Shown piece by piece: positions 1-8,601 of a stretch of 56,342 bases of DNA. A program made the position numbers and the translations under genes. The notes below the pieces were generated by a model. It did not search any database. It was not told where the DNA came from and saw nothing but the letters and a program-made list of their open reading frames with translations. The stretch's first letter is position 1, and each line of letters starts with the position of its first letter. The stretch comes from Deltaproteobacteria bacterium (GTDB lineage Archaea > Thermoplasmatota > Poseidoniia > Poseidoniales > Poseidoniaceae), in NCBI GenBank assembly GCA_028344335.1, contig JAOMAZ010000007.1, positions 1 through 56,342 on the forward strand, given 5' to 3'.

Positions 1-221
1 AAACCATCCATGTGAATTGTTACTTCCTCAATTTCATCATCCACAATATAATCTGCCTCAATAGTTGCGGCATTAGGAGGTCCTGACGGAGGTCCATCTG
101 TATATATCATATCAAAGTCGAGGAGAAACCAAGTTGATGCAGTACTCGCCGTTATCAGAATAAGTATCAATGAGAAACGAACTAACTGACCTGAATTGGT
201 AGCAGCAGGACGAGGTAGCAT
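1..221 (-). CDS. Partial secreted or membrane-anchored protein (N-terminus only)
   Basis: Hand translation of the minus strand from the ATG at 221 gives 73 codons without a stop, running off the left edge. A short polar start is followed by a hydrophobic stretch (about residues 15-35), then a proline/glycine-rich linker (DGPPSGPP) and an acidic segment. This resembles the N-terminus of an archaeal secreted or type IV pilin-like protein, but no cleavage motif is certain. It lies 48 bp downstream of the LDLa surface protein on the same strand and may share its transcript. A TTG at 260 in the same frame is an alternative start. Function is not recognisable. Confidence 0.55.
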   Translation of the reverse strand, partial: MLPRPAATNSGQLVRFSLILILITASTASTWFLLDFDMIYTDGPPSGPPNAATIEADYIVDDEIEEVTIHMDG

Positions 222-269
222 GCTGCCAGCCACCGTCTTCTGTGGTTCAATACTACGCAAATAATTTCT

Positions 270-2438
270 TCATGCAAATGGCTTGTCGCGCTTACGGGTA
301 ATAGCGAAGCCTGCCAAGGCGATTATTCCTATTGTTGCTAGAGGTGAGACGAATGGAACAAAACCACCTTCAGATGCTAACTTTTCTGCATCATCTACTG
401 ACTCATTAGCATCATCCTTTTCATCTGAATTATCTTCTACATTGTTTGTATCAGTGTTGGTATTATTCTCAGTGTTGGTATTATTATCTGCTGGAGTATC
501 TCCTCTTATTGCATCATCAACATCAGTAACATCATGACCGCTCTCATCTACCAAATCATCCAAACTATCCTGTGAGCCCATCTGCACAATTTCATCCTTA
601 GCACTTGAACCACCAATTATATATTCTATTGAAGTTGATATTGGAGCTGCAGGAAGGGCATCTGATTCTGGCCCTACAAGTGTGTACCACTCCCCATCTT
701 CATCCTCAACGAGGATTTGGAACCCAACACACTTACCTAGTTCTTCTGACCACAACATACGAGCATCTGCATTAACATAGGCTAAATCTTCCTCATAGTT
801 TCCGAGGCGGTCTTCTAAGTTTTCACCGAATGCTTCCATTGTTGATTCGATTGTTGATTCACTAAAAGCATTGATGATCGCTTCAAGGCGCTCGCTGAGC
901 TCAGGTCCCTCATCATCCTCGCAAGGTACCATATAACCTTCTTCATCGTAGCAGTCGCCATCTTCACGGTCGTCATCTCCTCCTTCGCCATCGTCTACGT
1001 TCTCATCCGAACCATCTTCACAGTCTTCATAGCCGTTATTTACATAGGCTCTTGGGATTTCTTCACCATTATCACAAGTGTATGTATCATCATCTTCTCC
1101 TTGTCCTTCTTCTTCTACGCCTTCGTCTGAACCATCATCACAATCCTCAAAGCCATCATTGACCCAGTGTCTCGGGATTTCTTCACCATTATCACAAGTG
1201 TATGTATCGTCTTCGCCGTCTCCGCCGTCTCCGTCGTCTCCTTCGACTCCTCCCACAAGGTCTTGGACCTCTTCTGCAATCGCATCCCACATGGTTGGTG
1301 AAGTTCCATCTCCCATCACTGCCTTCTCGGCACTCATGGCAACAACAGAAGGCATAGTAATGGAGAATGGGGCGCCAAGCATCTCGACTGCCAGAACTTC
1401 TGTTCCGGCCTCATCGATGGTTACTTCTTGCAGGAAGTCGCCAAATTCAATATAACCTCCTAACTCTATTTCATCTTCATCAAAATGACCAGTACTATCA
1501 AATTGGTCAGCGATGGAAACATCAAGTTCATCCACTTCCAAACCTATATCTTCTGCAGGGATTCCACTTAGAGCAAGGGAATAATGACTGCTGGTGTTGT
1601 AATCACCAGTAAACGTATCACACTCATCATAGACTGATACCCGTTCCTCATCGAATTGAAGAAATCCACCTTGATTTGCATCATTTTCGCATTCCCATGA
1701 GACTTCCTCATAGTCTGAAGATACATAATTGTGAATTGGACTTGCCCATGCAAGTCTGACTTCACTATTCAAATCGTTGATTGCGTAATTTACCATAGCA
1801 TCTAACTGGACATTGAAAGGTAGGGTTTCATCATTCCCACTTATTTCTCCCATGAAATCGATTTCCAAAGTTTGTTGGCTATTCATCGATAATTGCAAAT
1901 CCATTCCATGGAGAAGGCCATCAGCATCGATATACTCTATGTATTCTGCATCAAGTGTGAACAATTGTTGAGAATCGATTGAGTAAATAACATCCCAGCT
2001 TGCATCAGATTCCATCGAAAGATCTGCCCACGAGGTAATGACGGCAGTATCAACAAGGACTCCATGACGTACAAAGACATCGGTATGGACTTTGGTTAAT
2101 TCAAGGCTTTCATCAAGATTAGCATCATACCATGTGGTGTTATCACCATCATATTGATCGATTATTACTGAGGAGGAACCACTTGTGACTTCAGCCAAAA
2201 CTAGTTCAATTCCCGAGTCATCGGCTGCTTTCATAACATCAACCAAAATATTTTCAAGAGATATTCCAGTTAATGCATTGATGTCATTATCATAATTTGA
2301 CCATTCATATCCAACTCCAAAAAGCACTGAATCAGGGGCTTCTGTGGATTGTGCTTGGGCAATAGGGGCAACTGCACTCCCAATCAGCATCATGGCGGTC
2401 AAAATTAGGCTCAGGGACGTGGCTCTCACTCGGCTCAT
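270..2438 (-). CDS. Secreted, C-terminally anchored surface protein with two LDL-receptor-A-like repeats
   Basis: The 722-aa protein has a signal peptide (residues 1-30, cleavage near AQA), a long extracellular beta-rich region, and two LDLa-like acidic repeats at about residues 412-441 and 452-481. Each repeat reads TCDNGEEIPR...DG..DC.DGSDE. The DxxxDC.DG.SDE acidic cage matches the calcium-binding half of LDLa modules. Only two cysteines per repeat are present instead of the six of canonical modules, so each probably holds one disulfide. A Thr/Asn/Asp-rich spacer precedes a C-terminal transmembrane helix (about 693-714) ending in a basic RKRDK tail, the usual cell-surface anchor layout. 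It is probably an exported adhesion or binding protein. The domain assignment is firm in pattern; the ligand is unknown. Confidence 0.85.
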   Translation of the reverse strand: MSRVRATSLSLILTAMMLIGSAVAPIAQAQSTEAPDSVLFGVGYEWSNYDNDINALTGISLENILVDVMKAADDSGIELVLAEVTSGSSSVIIDQYDGDNTTWYDANLDESLELTKVHTDVFVRHGVLVDTAVITSWADLSMESDASWDVIYSIDSQQLFTLDAEYIEYIDADGLLHGMDLQLSMNSQQTLEIDFMGEISGNDETLPFNVQLDAMVNYAINDLNSEVRLAWASPIHNYVSSDYEEVSWECENDANQGGFLQFDEERVSVYDECDTFTGDYNTSSHYSLALSGIPAEDIGLEVDELDVSIADQFDSTGHFDEDEIELGGYIEFGDFLQEVTIDEAGTEVLAVEMLGAPFSITMPSVVAMSAEKAVMGDGTSPTMWDAIAEEVQDLVGGVEGDDGDGGDGEDDTYTCDNGEEIPRHWVNDGFEDCDDGSDEGVEEEGQGEDDDTYTCDNGEEIPRAYVNNGYEDCEDGSDENVDDGEGGDDDREDGDCYDEEGYMVPCEDDEGPELSERLEAIINAFSESTIESTMEAFGENLEDRLGNYEEDLAYVNADARMLWSEELGKCVGFQILVEDEDGEWYTLVGPESDALPAAPISTSIEYIIGGSSAKDEIVQMGSQDSLDDLVDESGHDVTDVDDAIRGDTPADNNTNTENNTNTDTNNVEDNSDEKDDANESVDDAEKLASEGGFVPFVSPLATIGIIALAGFAITRKRDKPFA
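1054..1088 (-). repeat. Copy 1 of a 35-bp exact direct repeat encoding the LDLa-like module core
   Basis: These 35 bases are identical to 1174-1208, exactly 120 bp away, so the repeat unit is 40 codons. The repeat encodes the TCDNGEEIP part of the two LDLa-like modules. Identity at the DNA level, including third positions, points to a recent tandem duplication or ongoing gene conversion. Confidence 0.9.
1174..1208 (-). repeat. Copy 2 of the 35-bp direct repeat
   Basis: Partner of the repeat at 1054-1088. It encodes the first (N-terminal) LDLa-like module of the surface protein. Confidence 0.9.
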
Positions 2439-2504
2439 AAGAAGGGGTATGCACAGTCAATCAAATACTTATTGCAGTGCAAACACTACAGAAATCAGTA
2501 GGCT

Positions 2505-3272
2505 TCACTTGATGTCGTCACCTTTCATGGAATCCTTGCTATCCTCAAGGTGACCCCATGGGGTTCTTGTTCGATTCAATCCTATTCGCTTGAAATATAG
2601 GAACCTCAGATTCTTCCAGCCATCTCCCCAGGTATGTATGACCGCTTCTCCAACTCTCTCTCGATAGGGTACTGCAATCTCGATTGCCTTCTTTTTACCG
2701 AGTACTTTTCTTGCTAAAATTTTCATTTCTTGAGACAGCGGCATACCATCATTTGTAGGCCTCATTTTCGGGTTCTCCATGATTGATTTACGAAATACCC
2801 ACATTCCAGATTGGGAATCTTTAATGCCATACCAATAAAGCATCCTTGCGGTGAAGGATAAAACCCAATTTCCAAAGCCGTGTAAACCTGACATCGAGCC
2901 GTCTTCGGCCTTGGTTAGACGATCGCATGTAATGAAGTCTAAATCTTCATCGAGAAGTTTCCTTACGAGGTCTGGAACAACTTCTGCTGGGTAGGTGCAA
3001 TCCGCATCCATTGTAATAATGTAATCACCTTTAGCAATATCAAATGCTGTTCGGTACGCTCTACCGTATCCTTTACGGGGCTCTATATGGACTCGTGCTC
3101 CCTTTTCAAGAGCTATTTCACGTGTTTTGTCGGTTGAGTTCCCATCCACGATTAGAATTTCCATCTCATCGCACCAACCAGTGGGAATAGAGTCGATTGT
3201 CAAGCCAACTGCGGCCTCCTCATTGTAGGTTGGGAGGATAACAGAAACTGAGATTGGGAGTGGGTCAGTCAT
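2505..3272 (-). CDS. Glycosyltransferase family 2 (dolichol-phosphate-sugar synthase-like)
   Basis: This is a GT-A fold family 2 enzyme expected to move a nucleotide-activated sugar to a polyprenol or glycan acceptor. Visible motifs are the N-terminal SVILPTYNEE strand-loop, DGNSTDKT, and the metal-binding MDADCTYP (DxD-type) about 90 residues in. The chain ends without C-terminal membrane helices, as in soluble or peripheral Dpm1-like synthases. I chose the ATG at 3272 (MTDPLPIS) because the family's first beta strand follows at once; the frame is open back to 3308. It diverges from a GT4 gene at 3405, which suggests a shared surface-glycan role. Family assignment is strong, exact sugar unknown. 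Confidence 0.88.
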   Translation of the reverse strand: MTDPLPISVSVILPTYNEEAAVGLTIDSIPTGWCDEMEILIVDGNSTDKTREIALEKGARVHIEPRKGYGRAYRTAFDIAKGDYIITMDADCTYPAEVVPDLVRKLLDEDLDFITCDRLTKAEDGSMSGLHGFGNWVLSFTARMLYWYGIKDSQSGMWVFRKSIMENPKMRPTNDGMPLSQEMKILARKVLGKKKAIEIAVPYRERVGEAVIHTWGDGWKNLRFLYFKRIGLNRTRTPWGHLEDSKDSMKGDDIK

Positions 3273-3404
3273 AGACAACGTGCCACGCACGTGGCCTTCT
3301 CCTTTCAATTCTATTGATAGATGTAATTAAGGTTGAATAATGAATTTTGCTTAACCGCTTAGAGAATCGTTGAAGGTCTATTCACCATCGGAATAACGAG
3401 AAAC

Positions 3405-4670
3405 GTGCATATCGCCATGCTTTCAGGGGAATATCCGCCTCGTTGGGGGGGGATGGGGTCTGTGGTTTACCATTTGGCTGGACACTTGGCAAAAAATGGC
3501 CACAGAGTCAGTGTAATCACCCGTAGCAATGGTGGAAAGACGATTCCAACTCAATCTGGAGTGGAGATAATTGAGGTCGGGTGGGCGCCCATTCCCATGC
3601 AATTTACTCGTTCATACGGACGTACTGCCTTACGAGCACTGGAAAAACTTCACAGAAGGAGTACGGTTGATGTCATCCACCTTCATTTGCCACTTATTAG
3701 TTGGACAAAGAAGCAATATGTGAGGGCTCAGAAAAATGTTGCACCGATAGTTTCCAGCCTACATGGTTCTTGGTTGGGTGAGAGAGATGGTATGCGCCTT
3801 GCTGCCAAACACAAAGAGGCTGCAACTTGGAAAAATCCCAATGACCTTGCTATTCTCCTCAGTGGGAGGTGGTTCGCTCGCTTTGAAAGAGCTGGTGTTT
3901 TATCAAGTAAGATTTGTGTCGCAAATTCAAATGCCACAAAAGAAGACTTTCTAAGTCGATATAAGCCGGAGAAAGACTGGCGCTGTGAAGTCATCCATTG
4001 GGGAGTTGACGAAGCGGTATTTCATCCCCTAAATAGGGATGACGAAGATAGTCAATTAAATCATGAAAAGGTTCGCATAAAGTATGGGGCTGATGATGAG
4101 GCTGCACTTTCTGGAGAACCTGATACCAAGACTCCTTTATTGTTAGCAGTAGGACGTTTAGTCGCCCGAAAAGGAAATCGCTTACTATTGCATTCCATGC
4201 CTCATATTCTTGATGAAAATCCGCAGGCTAAACTAGTCATTGTGGGCCGAGGACATATGCGGAAATCATTGTTGAAACAAGCAAAAAGGCTTGGTATTGA
4301 AGGGGCGGTCTCGATTGAATCCAGTCTATCATTCGAGGAATTAGCACAACTATACAGAAGTTCTGATTTGGTAGTCTATCCTTCCTATTACGAGGGGCAG
4401 GGGTTAATTCCCTTGGAAGCTATGTCAAGTGGTACAGCAGTGGTTACTGTAGACCATGGGCCGCTTCCTGAGATGGTTGATTCACAGGTTGGTTCTTTGT
4501 TTAAACTCGGTGATGCAGAGGATTTAGCAGCCAAGGTCAATGCTGAACTGGCTGAACCTCAACAACGTAGAGTAAAAGGGTTAACCGGCCGAGATAAGGT
4601 CTTGGACCTCTTCACTTATGCTAAAAATGCTGCTGATTTTGAAAAGTTGTATGAAGAATCTAGGATTTGA
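3405..4670 (+). CDS. Glycosyltransferase family 4 (GT-B)
   Basis: The 421-aa GT-B enzyme starts at a GTG (codon 5 is an ATG, but the GTG keeps the first beta strand HIAML intact). The N-terminal domain shows GEYPPRWGGMGSVVYHLAGHL, typical of GT4 enzymes acting on glycans. The C-terminal nucleotide-sugar domain carries LLAVGRLVARKG, IVGRG and the signature YPSYYEGQGLIPLEAMSSGTAVV, with the EGxGLxPLEAM donor-binding glutamate pair. It is divergent from the GT2 gene and converges on uvrC, overlapping its stop by 11 bp. It probably takes part in S-layer, lipid or exopolysaccharide glycosylation. Confidence 0.9.
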   Translation: MHIAMLSGEYPPRWGGMGSVVYHLAGHLAKNGHRVSVITRSNGGKTIPTQSGVEIIEVGWAPIPMQFTRSYGRTALRALEKLHRRSTVDVIHLHLPLISWTKKQYVRAQKNVAPIVSSLHGSWLGERDGMRLAAKHKEAATWKNPNDLAILLSGRWFARFERAGVLSSKICVANSNATKEDFLSRYKPEKDWRCEVIHWGVDEAVFHPLNRDDEDSQLNHEKVRIKYGADDEAALSGEPDTKTPLLLAVGRLVARKGNRLLLHSMPHILDENPQAKLVIVGRGHMRKSLLKQAKRLGIEGAVSIESSLSFEELAQLYRSSDLVVYPSYYEGQGLIPLEAMSSGTAVVTVDHGPLPEMVDSQVGSLFKLGDAEDLAAKVNAELAEPQQRRVKGLTGRDKVLDLFTYAKNAADFEKLYEESRI

Positions 4671-6411
4671 ATGATTCTAAAATCCTGATCGCAAGGGCTG
4701 GTCCGATTCCTGGAACTTGTAGTAATTGTTCTCTACTTGCGTGCTTGATTTCTTTACGACCTCCAAAATGGCGTAGTAATGCTTGCAACTTTTTTGCACC
4801 CATGCCTTCCACTTTCTCTAGGGGGTCACGGAGGGTTCTACGGGCGCGCCTTTTGCGATGATAAGAGTTTACGAAACGGTGGGCTTCATCTCGTGCATGC
4901 ACGATTACTCTACCCATTCTATCGAGTATAAGCGGTTCTTGTTCTAAGCGATGAAGGGTTTCTTCCCGCTTTGCCAATGCTGCTACAGGAAATCTATCTG
5001 ACAAACCGTGTTTTGACAACATCTTGTTGATTGTCGAGAGGTGAGTTTCTCCACCATCGAGAAGCATTAACTCAGGCCATTCATCTTGCCTTTTCAGCCA
5101 GCGTTCTACCACCTCACTCATCATTCTCAAATCATCCATTGCATCTTGTTTGATAATGTAGGTACGATATTCCTTCTTTGAAGGTCTACCATTTCTTAAA
5201 ACCACACTTGCTCCAACCCTTTCTGCACCTTGTAATTGAGCCATGTCAAAACATACGATATGGTCTAGTGATTCTTGTTTTAATAACAGGGCGCCATCAT
5301 CCGCTGCCCTCTGTTCAAGGCTTCCTGAATGCTTCCGTAACTGTCTTTCAACCTGTAAGTCGGCATTCTGGTCAGCCAATTTTCTCAAAGTAGCAAGGTC
5401 TCCTCTATGTGGTATGCGTACTTCAACTTGGCTTCCGCGTCGCTCATCTAGCCAAGCAGATACCGACACAGGCAGCGGTGTGGGAAGAAGAATCAGGCGG
5501 GGTGGTATTCTAGCTGCATAATGGTCCGAGATAAAACGGGCAATGCTTTCACCAATGTCACCTCTATGAATCAAAAGCCATTTTTCTTGTGATTGAACTA
5601 TGCCCTCCTTGGCATGCATGACAACAACCATTGCTAAGTCACCTCGGCTGGCGAAACCAATCGCATCACAGTCCCGATAAAACCGACTGCTGATTACCTG
5701 TTGGCTAAGAGTTCGTTGTACAGAGGCGATTAAATCCCTTACCTTTGCAGCCTGCTCAAAGCGTTTTCCATCTGAATGCTGTTGCATTTCTGATACTAAT
5801 TCACTCAACAAAGCCTTAGCATCTCCACTCAAAACATCAGCTGCTGCATCTACATTATCCTGATAATTGCCGGCTTCAATACAAGGTGCAGAACATAGAC
5901 CAATATGCATTGACAAACAACCTTGAGGTAACAATTCCTTGCAATCACGGATACCAAATTGTCGACGCAATAACTGAACCATTCTTTTGGCTGCTCCAGC
6001 ATCAGGAAATGGCCCCCAGTGCTGTGAATCAGAAGGAGGATGTCTGGTGTAAAGGATTTGAGGAAATCGATGATTTGTAAAGGCAAGATAAGGGTAAGAT
6101 TTGTCATCTTTTAACATAGAATTGTAGCGTGGTTTATGCTCCCTAATTAATTGCCGTTCTAAGACCAAGGCTTCACTTGGATTGTTGGTAACTATAAATG
6201 AAATCTCATCTGACTTTTCAACTAACTCTGGTATCATTGCTCTGTCGGGGTTTTTGGCAAAATAAGAGCGAGTCCGGCTTCGAAGACTGGTGGCTTTACC
6301 AACATAAAGTACCCTTCCAGCCTTATTCTTGAACAAATAAACTCCCGGTGAATCGGGTAAATCAAGACTGCTGGATGAAACAGGCACATCTGCACGACTA
6401 AGGGTAGGCAC
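4660..6411 (-). CDS. uvrC: UvrABC system protein C (excinuclease subunit)
   Basis: UvrC makes both incisions flanking a DNA lesion in nucleotide excision repair, together with UvrA and UvrB (not in this window). Domains are in the canonical order. A GIY-YIG nuclease is near the N-terminus (SPGVYLF, VLYVGKATSLRSRTRSYF). Next are a UVR UvrB-contact motif (GKRFEQAAKVRDLI), the RNase H-like C-terminal nuclease (CFDMAQLQGAERVGASVV, MLLDGGETHL), and tandem HhH motifs (VEGMGAKKLQALL, VPGIGPALAIRIL). The open frame reaches 6483 but would run into the divergent gene at 6440. The GTG at 6411 (or 6387) therefore fits better and gives about 583 aa. UvrC in a euryarchaeon is a bacterial-type acquisition. 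Confidence 0.95.
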   Translation of the reverse strand: MPTLSRADVPVSSSSLDLPDSPGVYLFKNKAGRVLYVGKATSLRSRTRSYFAKNPDRAMIPELVEKSDEISFIVTNNPSEALVLERQLIREHKPRYNSMLKDDKSYPYLAFTNHRFPQILYTRHPPSDSQHWGPFPDAGAAKRMVQLLRRQFGIRDCKELLPQGCLSMHIGLCSAPCIEAGNYQDNVDAAADVLSGDAKALLSELVSEMQQHSDGKRFEQAAKVRDLIASVQRTLSQQVISSRFYRDCDAIGFASRGDLAMVVVMHAKEGIVQSQEKWLLIHRGDIGESIARFISDHYAARIPPRLILLPTPLPVSVSAWLDERRGSQVEVRIPHRGDLATLRKLADQNADLQVERQLRKHSGSLEQRAADDGALLLKQESLDHIVCFDMAQLQGAERVGASVVLRNGRPSKKEYRTYIIKQDAMDDLRMMSEVVERWLKRQDEWPELMLLDGGETHLSTINKMLSKHGLSDRFPVAALAKREETLHRLEQEPLILDRMGRVIVHARDEAHRFVNSYHRKRRARRTLRDPLEKVEGMGAKKLQALLRHFGGRKEIKHASREQLLQVPGIGPALAIRILESFKS

Positions 6412-6439
6412 AAAGAACCATGCGCACCTCAGGACTACT

Positions 6440-8563
6440 ATGCTCACTCCCTCGCAGACTCGTCTGTTGCGTTGGTTGGGCAAATTTTCTAAAGAATTAG
6501 TCGATTCTTGGGATGTTCCAAGAGATCTCTCTTTACCGGGGCTATCCGAAGCACTTGGAGTGGTCAGGTCAGCCTTGCATTCGCCCCTAAATGCACTGAT
6601 GGAAGAGGGTTTGGTGGAATTTCGTTTGGCTCATGTAATAGGGGGAGGTTCCCGCCGGAGGAACGTCTACCATCTAACAGAAGCAGGGAGGAGAGAACTT
6701 GCAAACTTACCAGAGCAAGAAGAAGAAGCACCTACTCGAAAAGCCTCACTTAAGGGTGAGCCTCCTGGCCTAGGCGAATTGAAGGGAAGAGAAGAAATTC
6801 TTGAACGATTATCTCAAATAAAACCTATATCGATGACAATTGTTGGAATTGCAGGAATTGGGAAGACCTCTTTAGTTAGGAAATTAGTTGAAGGCCTTCT
6901 CAAAAACAAAAAAAATTGCAGGTGGGTTAGAGCAAATATCTACGATGACTCATCATCACTTGCAGCAAGAGCGCTGGATGGTCAAGAAGCCCCCGAAGAG
7001 CCAAGAGCAGTAGCGAATTGGCTTAGCGAGAAATGTAATGGAGAGGTCATAATAATAGATGACTTACAAGATATCCACGATAGACACCTCAAGGGTATCA
7101 TCAAAATGATTCGCGATTTAGATAAGAAAGGGCAGCAGTTAATCCTCATCTCAAGAGCACCTTCACCAATTGAAATCTCTGAAGTTATCAGTATCGAGGA
7201 AGTCTCGGATGATGCTGCAATGGAAATCCTTGGAGATGATATCGATGAACAACAACGCCTTAGTGCAGTCGAACACCTTGGTGGTCACCCATTAGCCTTA
7301 CACATGTGGAACCCAGAACAACCTCTTGCAGGAGCTCATATTCGTAGATTCGTTGAAGATACTGTTCTGACTCAACTTCCCGATGAATTGCTTCCAATGC
7401 TTGATGGAATCGCCGTTCTTCCTGTTCCAGTTCAAACGGAAATTCTTGGAGAAGATGATGGCATGAAAACCCTTGATGAACATGCCTTAATGCGATGGTC
7501 TGAAGGCGATCTGGTTGAATTACAGCATCTGGTTAGAAATGTTCGAAGAGAAAGTTGGAGCCAAAAAGAATCAGAAAGGGTACATGCAATAGCAGCCCAA
7601 CGTTGGGCTGAAGTTTCAGGTCAACAAGCAAGACTATTGGAATTGCACATGAGAATAAACGGAGCGGATGAAAACTTACATGAACACCTTGAATTGCATG
7701 GTGAAGGGCTTATTCTTCATGATAGTGCGGCGATGGCGACTCTAATAGACGATGCTTGTAGACGGTGGCCAGAAGCTGATGCTTTGCGCCACATTTCTGT
7801 ATCTATCGCTTTAGACCGAGGCGAGACAAGTCATGCAGAATCGGAAATAAAAAATATGAAAAATCCGCCTTTGGAATTGCAGGCAAGGCTGTCTCGCCAA
7901 CAAGGAAAAGTGGAAGAGGCACTCACATTGGTTGAACAGGCAATGGCCAGTATTAGCGGTCTTGAAAAGGTAAAATTACAAATTTCAGAAGCAACGAGAA
8001 TGATAGATGACCGCCTTCCGGACGACGAAGAAATGCAGGGCCTTGAAAGTGTAGAAGAAATGATTCAAGATATAGCCGTGAAAGAATTGCAAAGCGACCA
8101 AAGAAAGAAAGTTCTCGTTGCCCTTGCTTCTCTAAAACATGCCATCAAACTGAAAATGAATGACTCAAAGGCTGCGGCTGCTATTAGAAAGAGTTTAGAA
8201 TCTACAACTTCAAGTGAAGACCCGTTGATAGTAGATATGAAAAATCGAGAAGATATCAAATTTTCAGGATTGGTTTGTGTTGAATCTTCAAATCTATTGA
8301 GAGCACTTTCCCTCAAATTACTCTCAATAAATAATATGAATGAAGAACAAAGAATAGATGCTCTTCAGGAAGTTGCACTTGATGAGATAATCAGCACACG
8401 TCTTGGTCGCCGACTTGCAGCGGACTTGTGGACGTTGAGAGGAATCCACCAGTCTGCTAATAGATTGATATGTTGGCGAGAAGCGATTCATCTCTATACT
8501 GCTGCGGAATGTCCTGCGGCTGCCAAGGCTTTGACACTGAGGATGCATTCATTGTTACGTTGA
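6440..8563 (+). CDS. STAND-type P-loop ATPase with N-terminal winged helix
   Basis: The 707-aa protein starts with a winged-helix domain (about residues 1-90: LRWLGKFSKEL, ALHSPLNALMEEGLVEF, NVYHLTEAGRREL). A STAND/AP-ATPase-like NTPase follows: GREEI box near 115-120, Walker A GIAGIGKTS (136-144), Walker B VIIIDDLQD (203-211), the ISRAPS sensor strand, and the GGHPLALHMW motif (281-290) diagnostic of STAND ATPases. The remaining 350 residues are helical and repeat-like, with TPR-style pairs (LQARLSRQQGKVEEALTLVEQ). The architecture suits a signal-responsive transcription regulator or a defence or stress switch. It starts about 30 bp from divergent uvrC. The trigger and DNA target are unknown. 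Confidence 0.82.
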   Translation: MLTPSQTRLLRWLGKFSKELVDSWDVPRDLSLPGLSEALGVVRSALHSPLNALMEEGLVEFRLAHVIGGGSRRRNVYHLTEAGRRELANLPEQEEEAPTRKASLKGEPPGLGELKGREEILERLSQIKPISMTIVGIAGIGKTSLVRKLVEGLLKNKKNCRWVRANIYDDSSSLAARALDGQEAPEEPRAVANWLSEKCNGEVIIIDDLQDIHDRHLKGIIKMIRDLDKKGQQLILISRAPSPIEISEVISIEEVSDDAAMEILGDDIDEQQRLSAVEHLGGHPLALHMWNPEQPLAGAHIRRFVEDTVLTQLPDELLPMLDGIAVLPVPVQTEILGEDDGMKTLDEHALMRWSEGDLVELQHLVRNVRRESWSQKESERVHAIAAQRWAEVSGQQARLLELHMRINGADENLHEHLELHGEGLILHDSAAMATLIDDACRRWPEADALRHISVSIALDRGETSHAESEIKNMKNPPLELQARLSRQQGKVEEALTLVEQAMASISGLEKVKLQISEATRMIDDRLPDDEEMQGLESVEEMIQDIAVKELQSDQRKKVLVALASLKHAIKLKMNDSKAAAAIRKSLESTTSSEDPLIVDMKNREDIKFSGLVCVESSNLLRALSLKLLSINNMNEEQRIDALQEVALDEIISTRLGRRLAADLWTLRGIHQSANRLICWREAIHLYTAAECPAAAKALTLRMHSLLR

Positions 8564-8601
8564 AACCCAACCAACAAATTGTTGCACTGCCTGAGGGATA
8601 A

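Noticed and set aside
1078-1455. Plus-strand ORF of 125 aa rich in Ser/Pro
   Set aside because: It is the antisense shadow of the Asp/Gly/Glu-rich LDLa protein, as its low-complexity composition shows.
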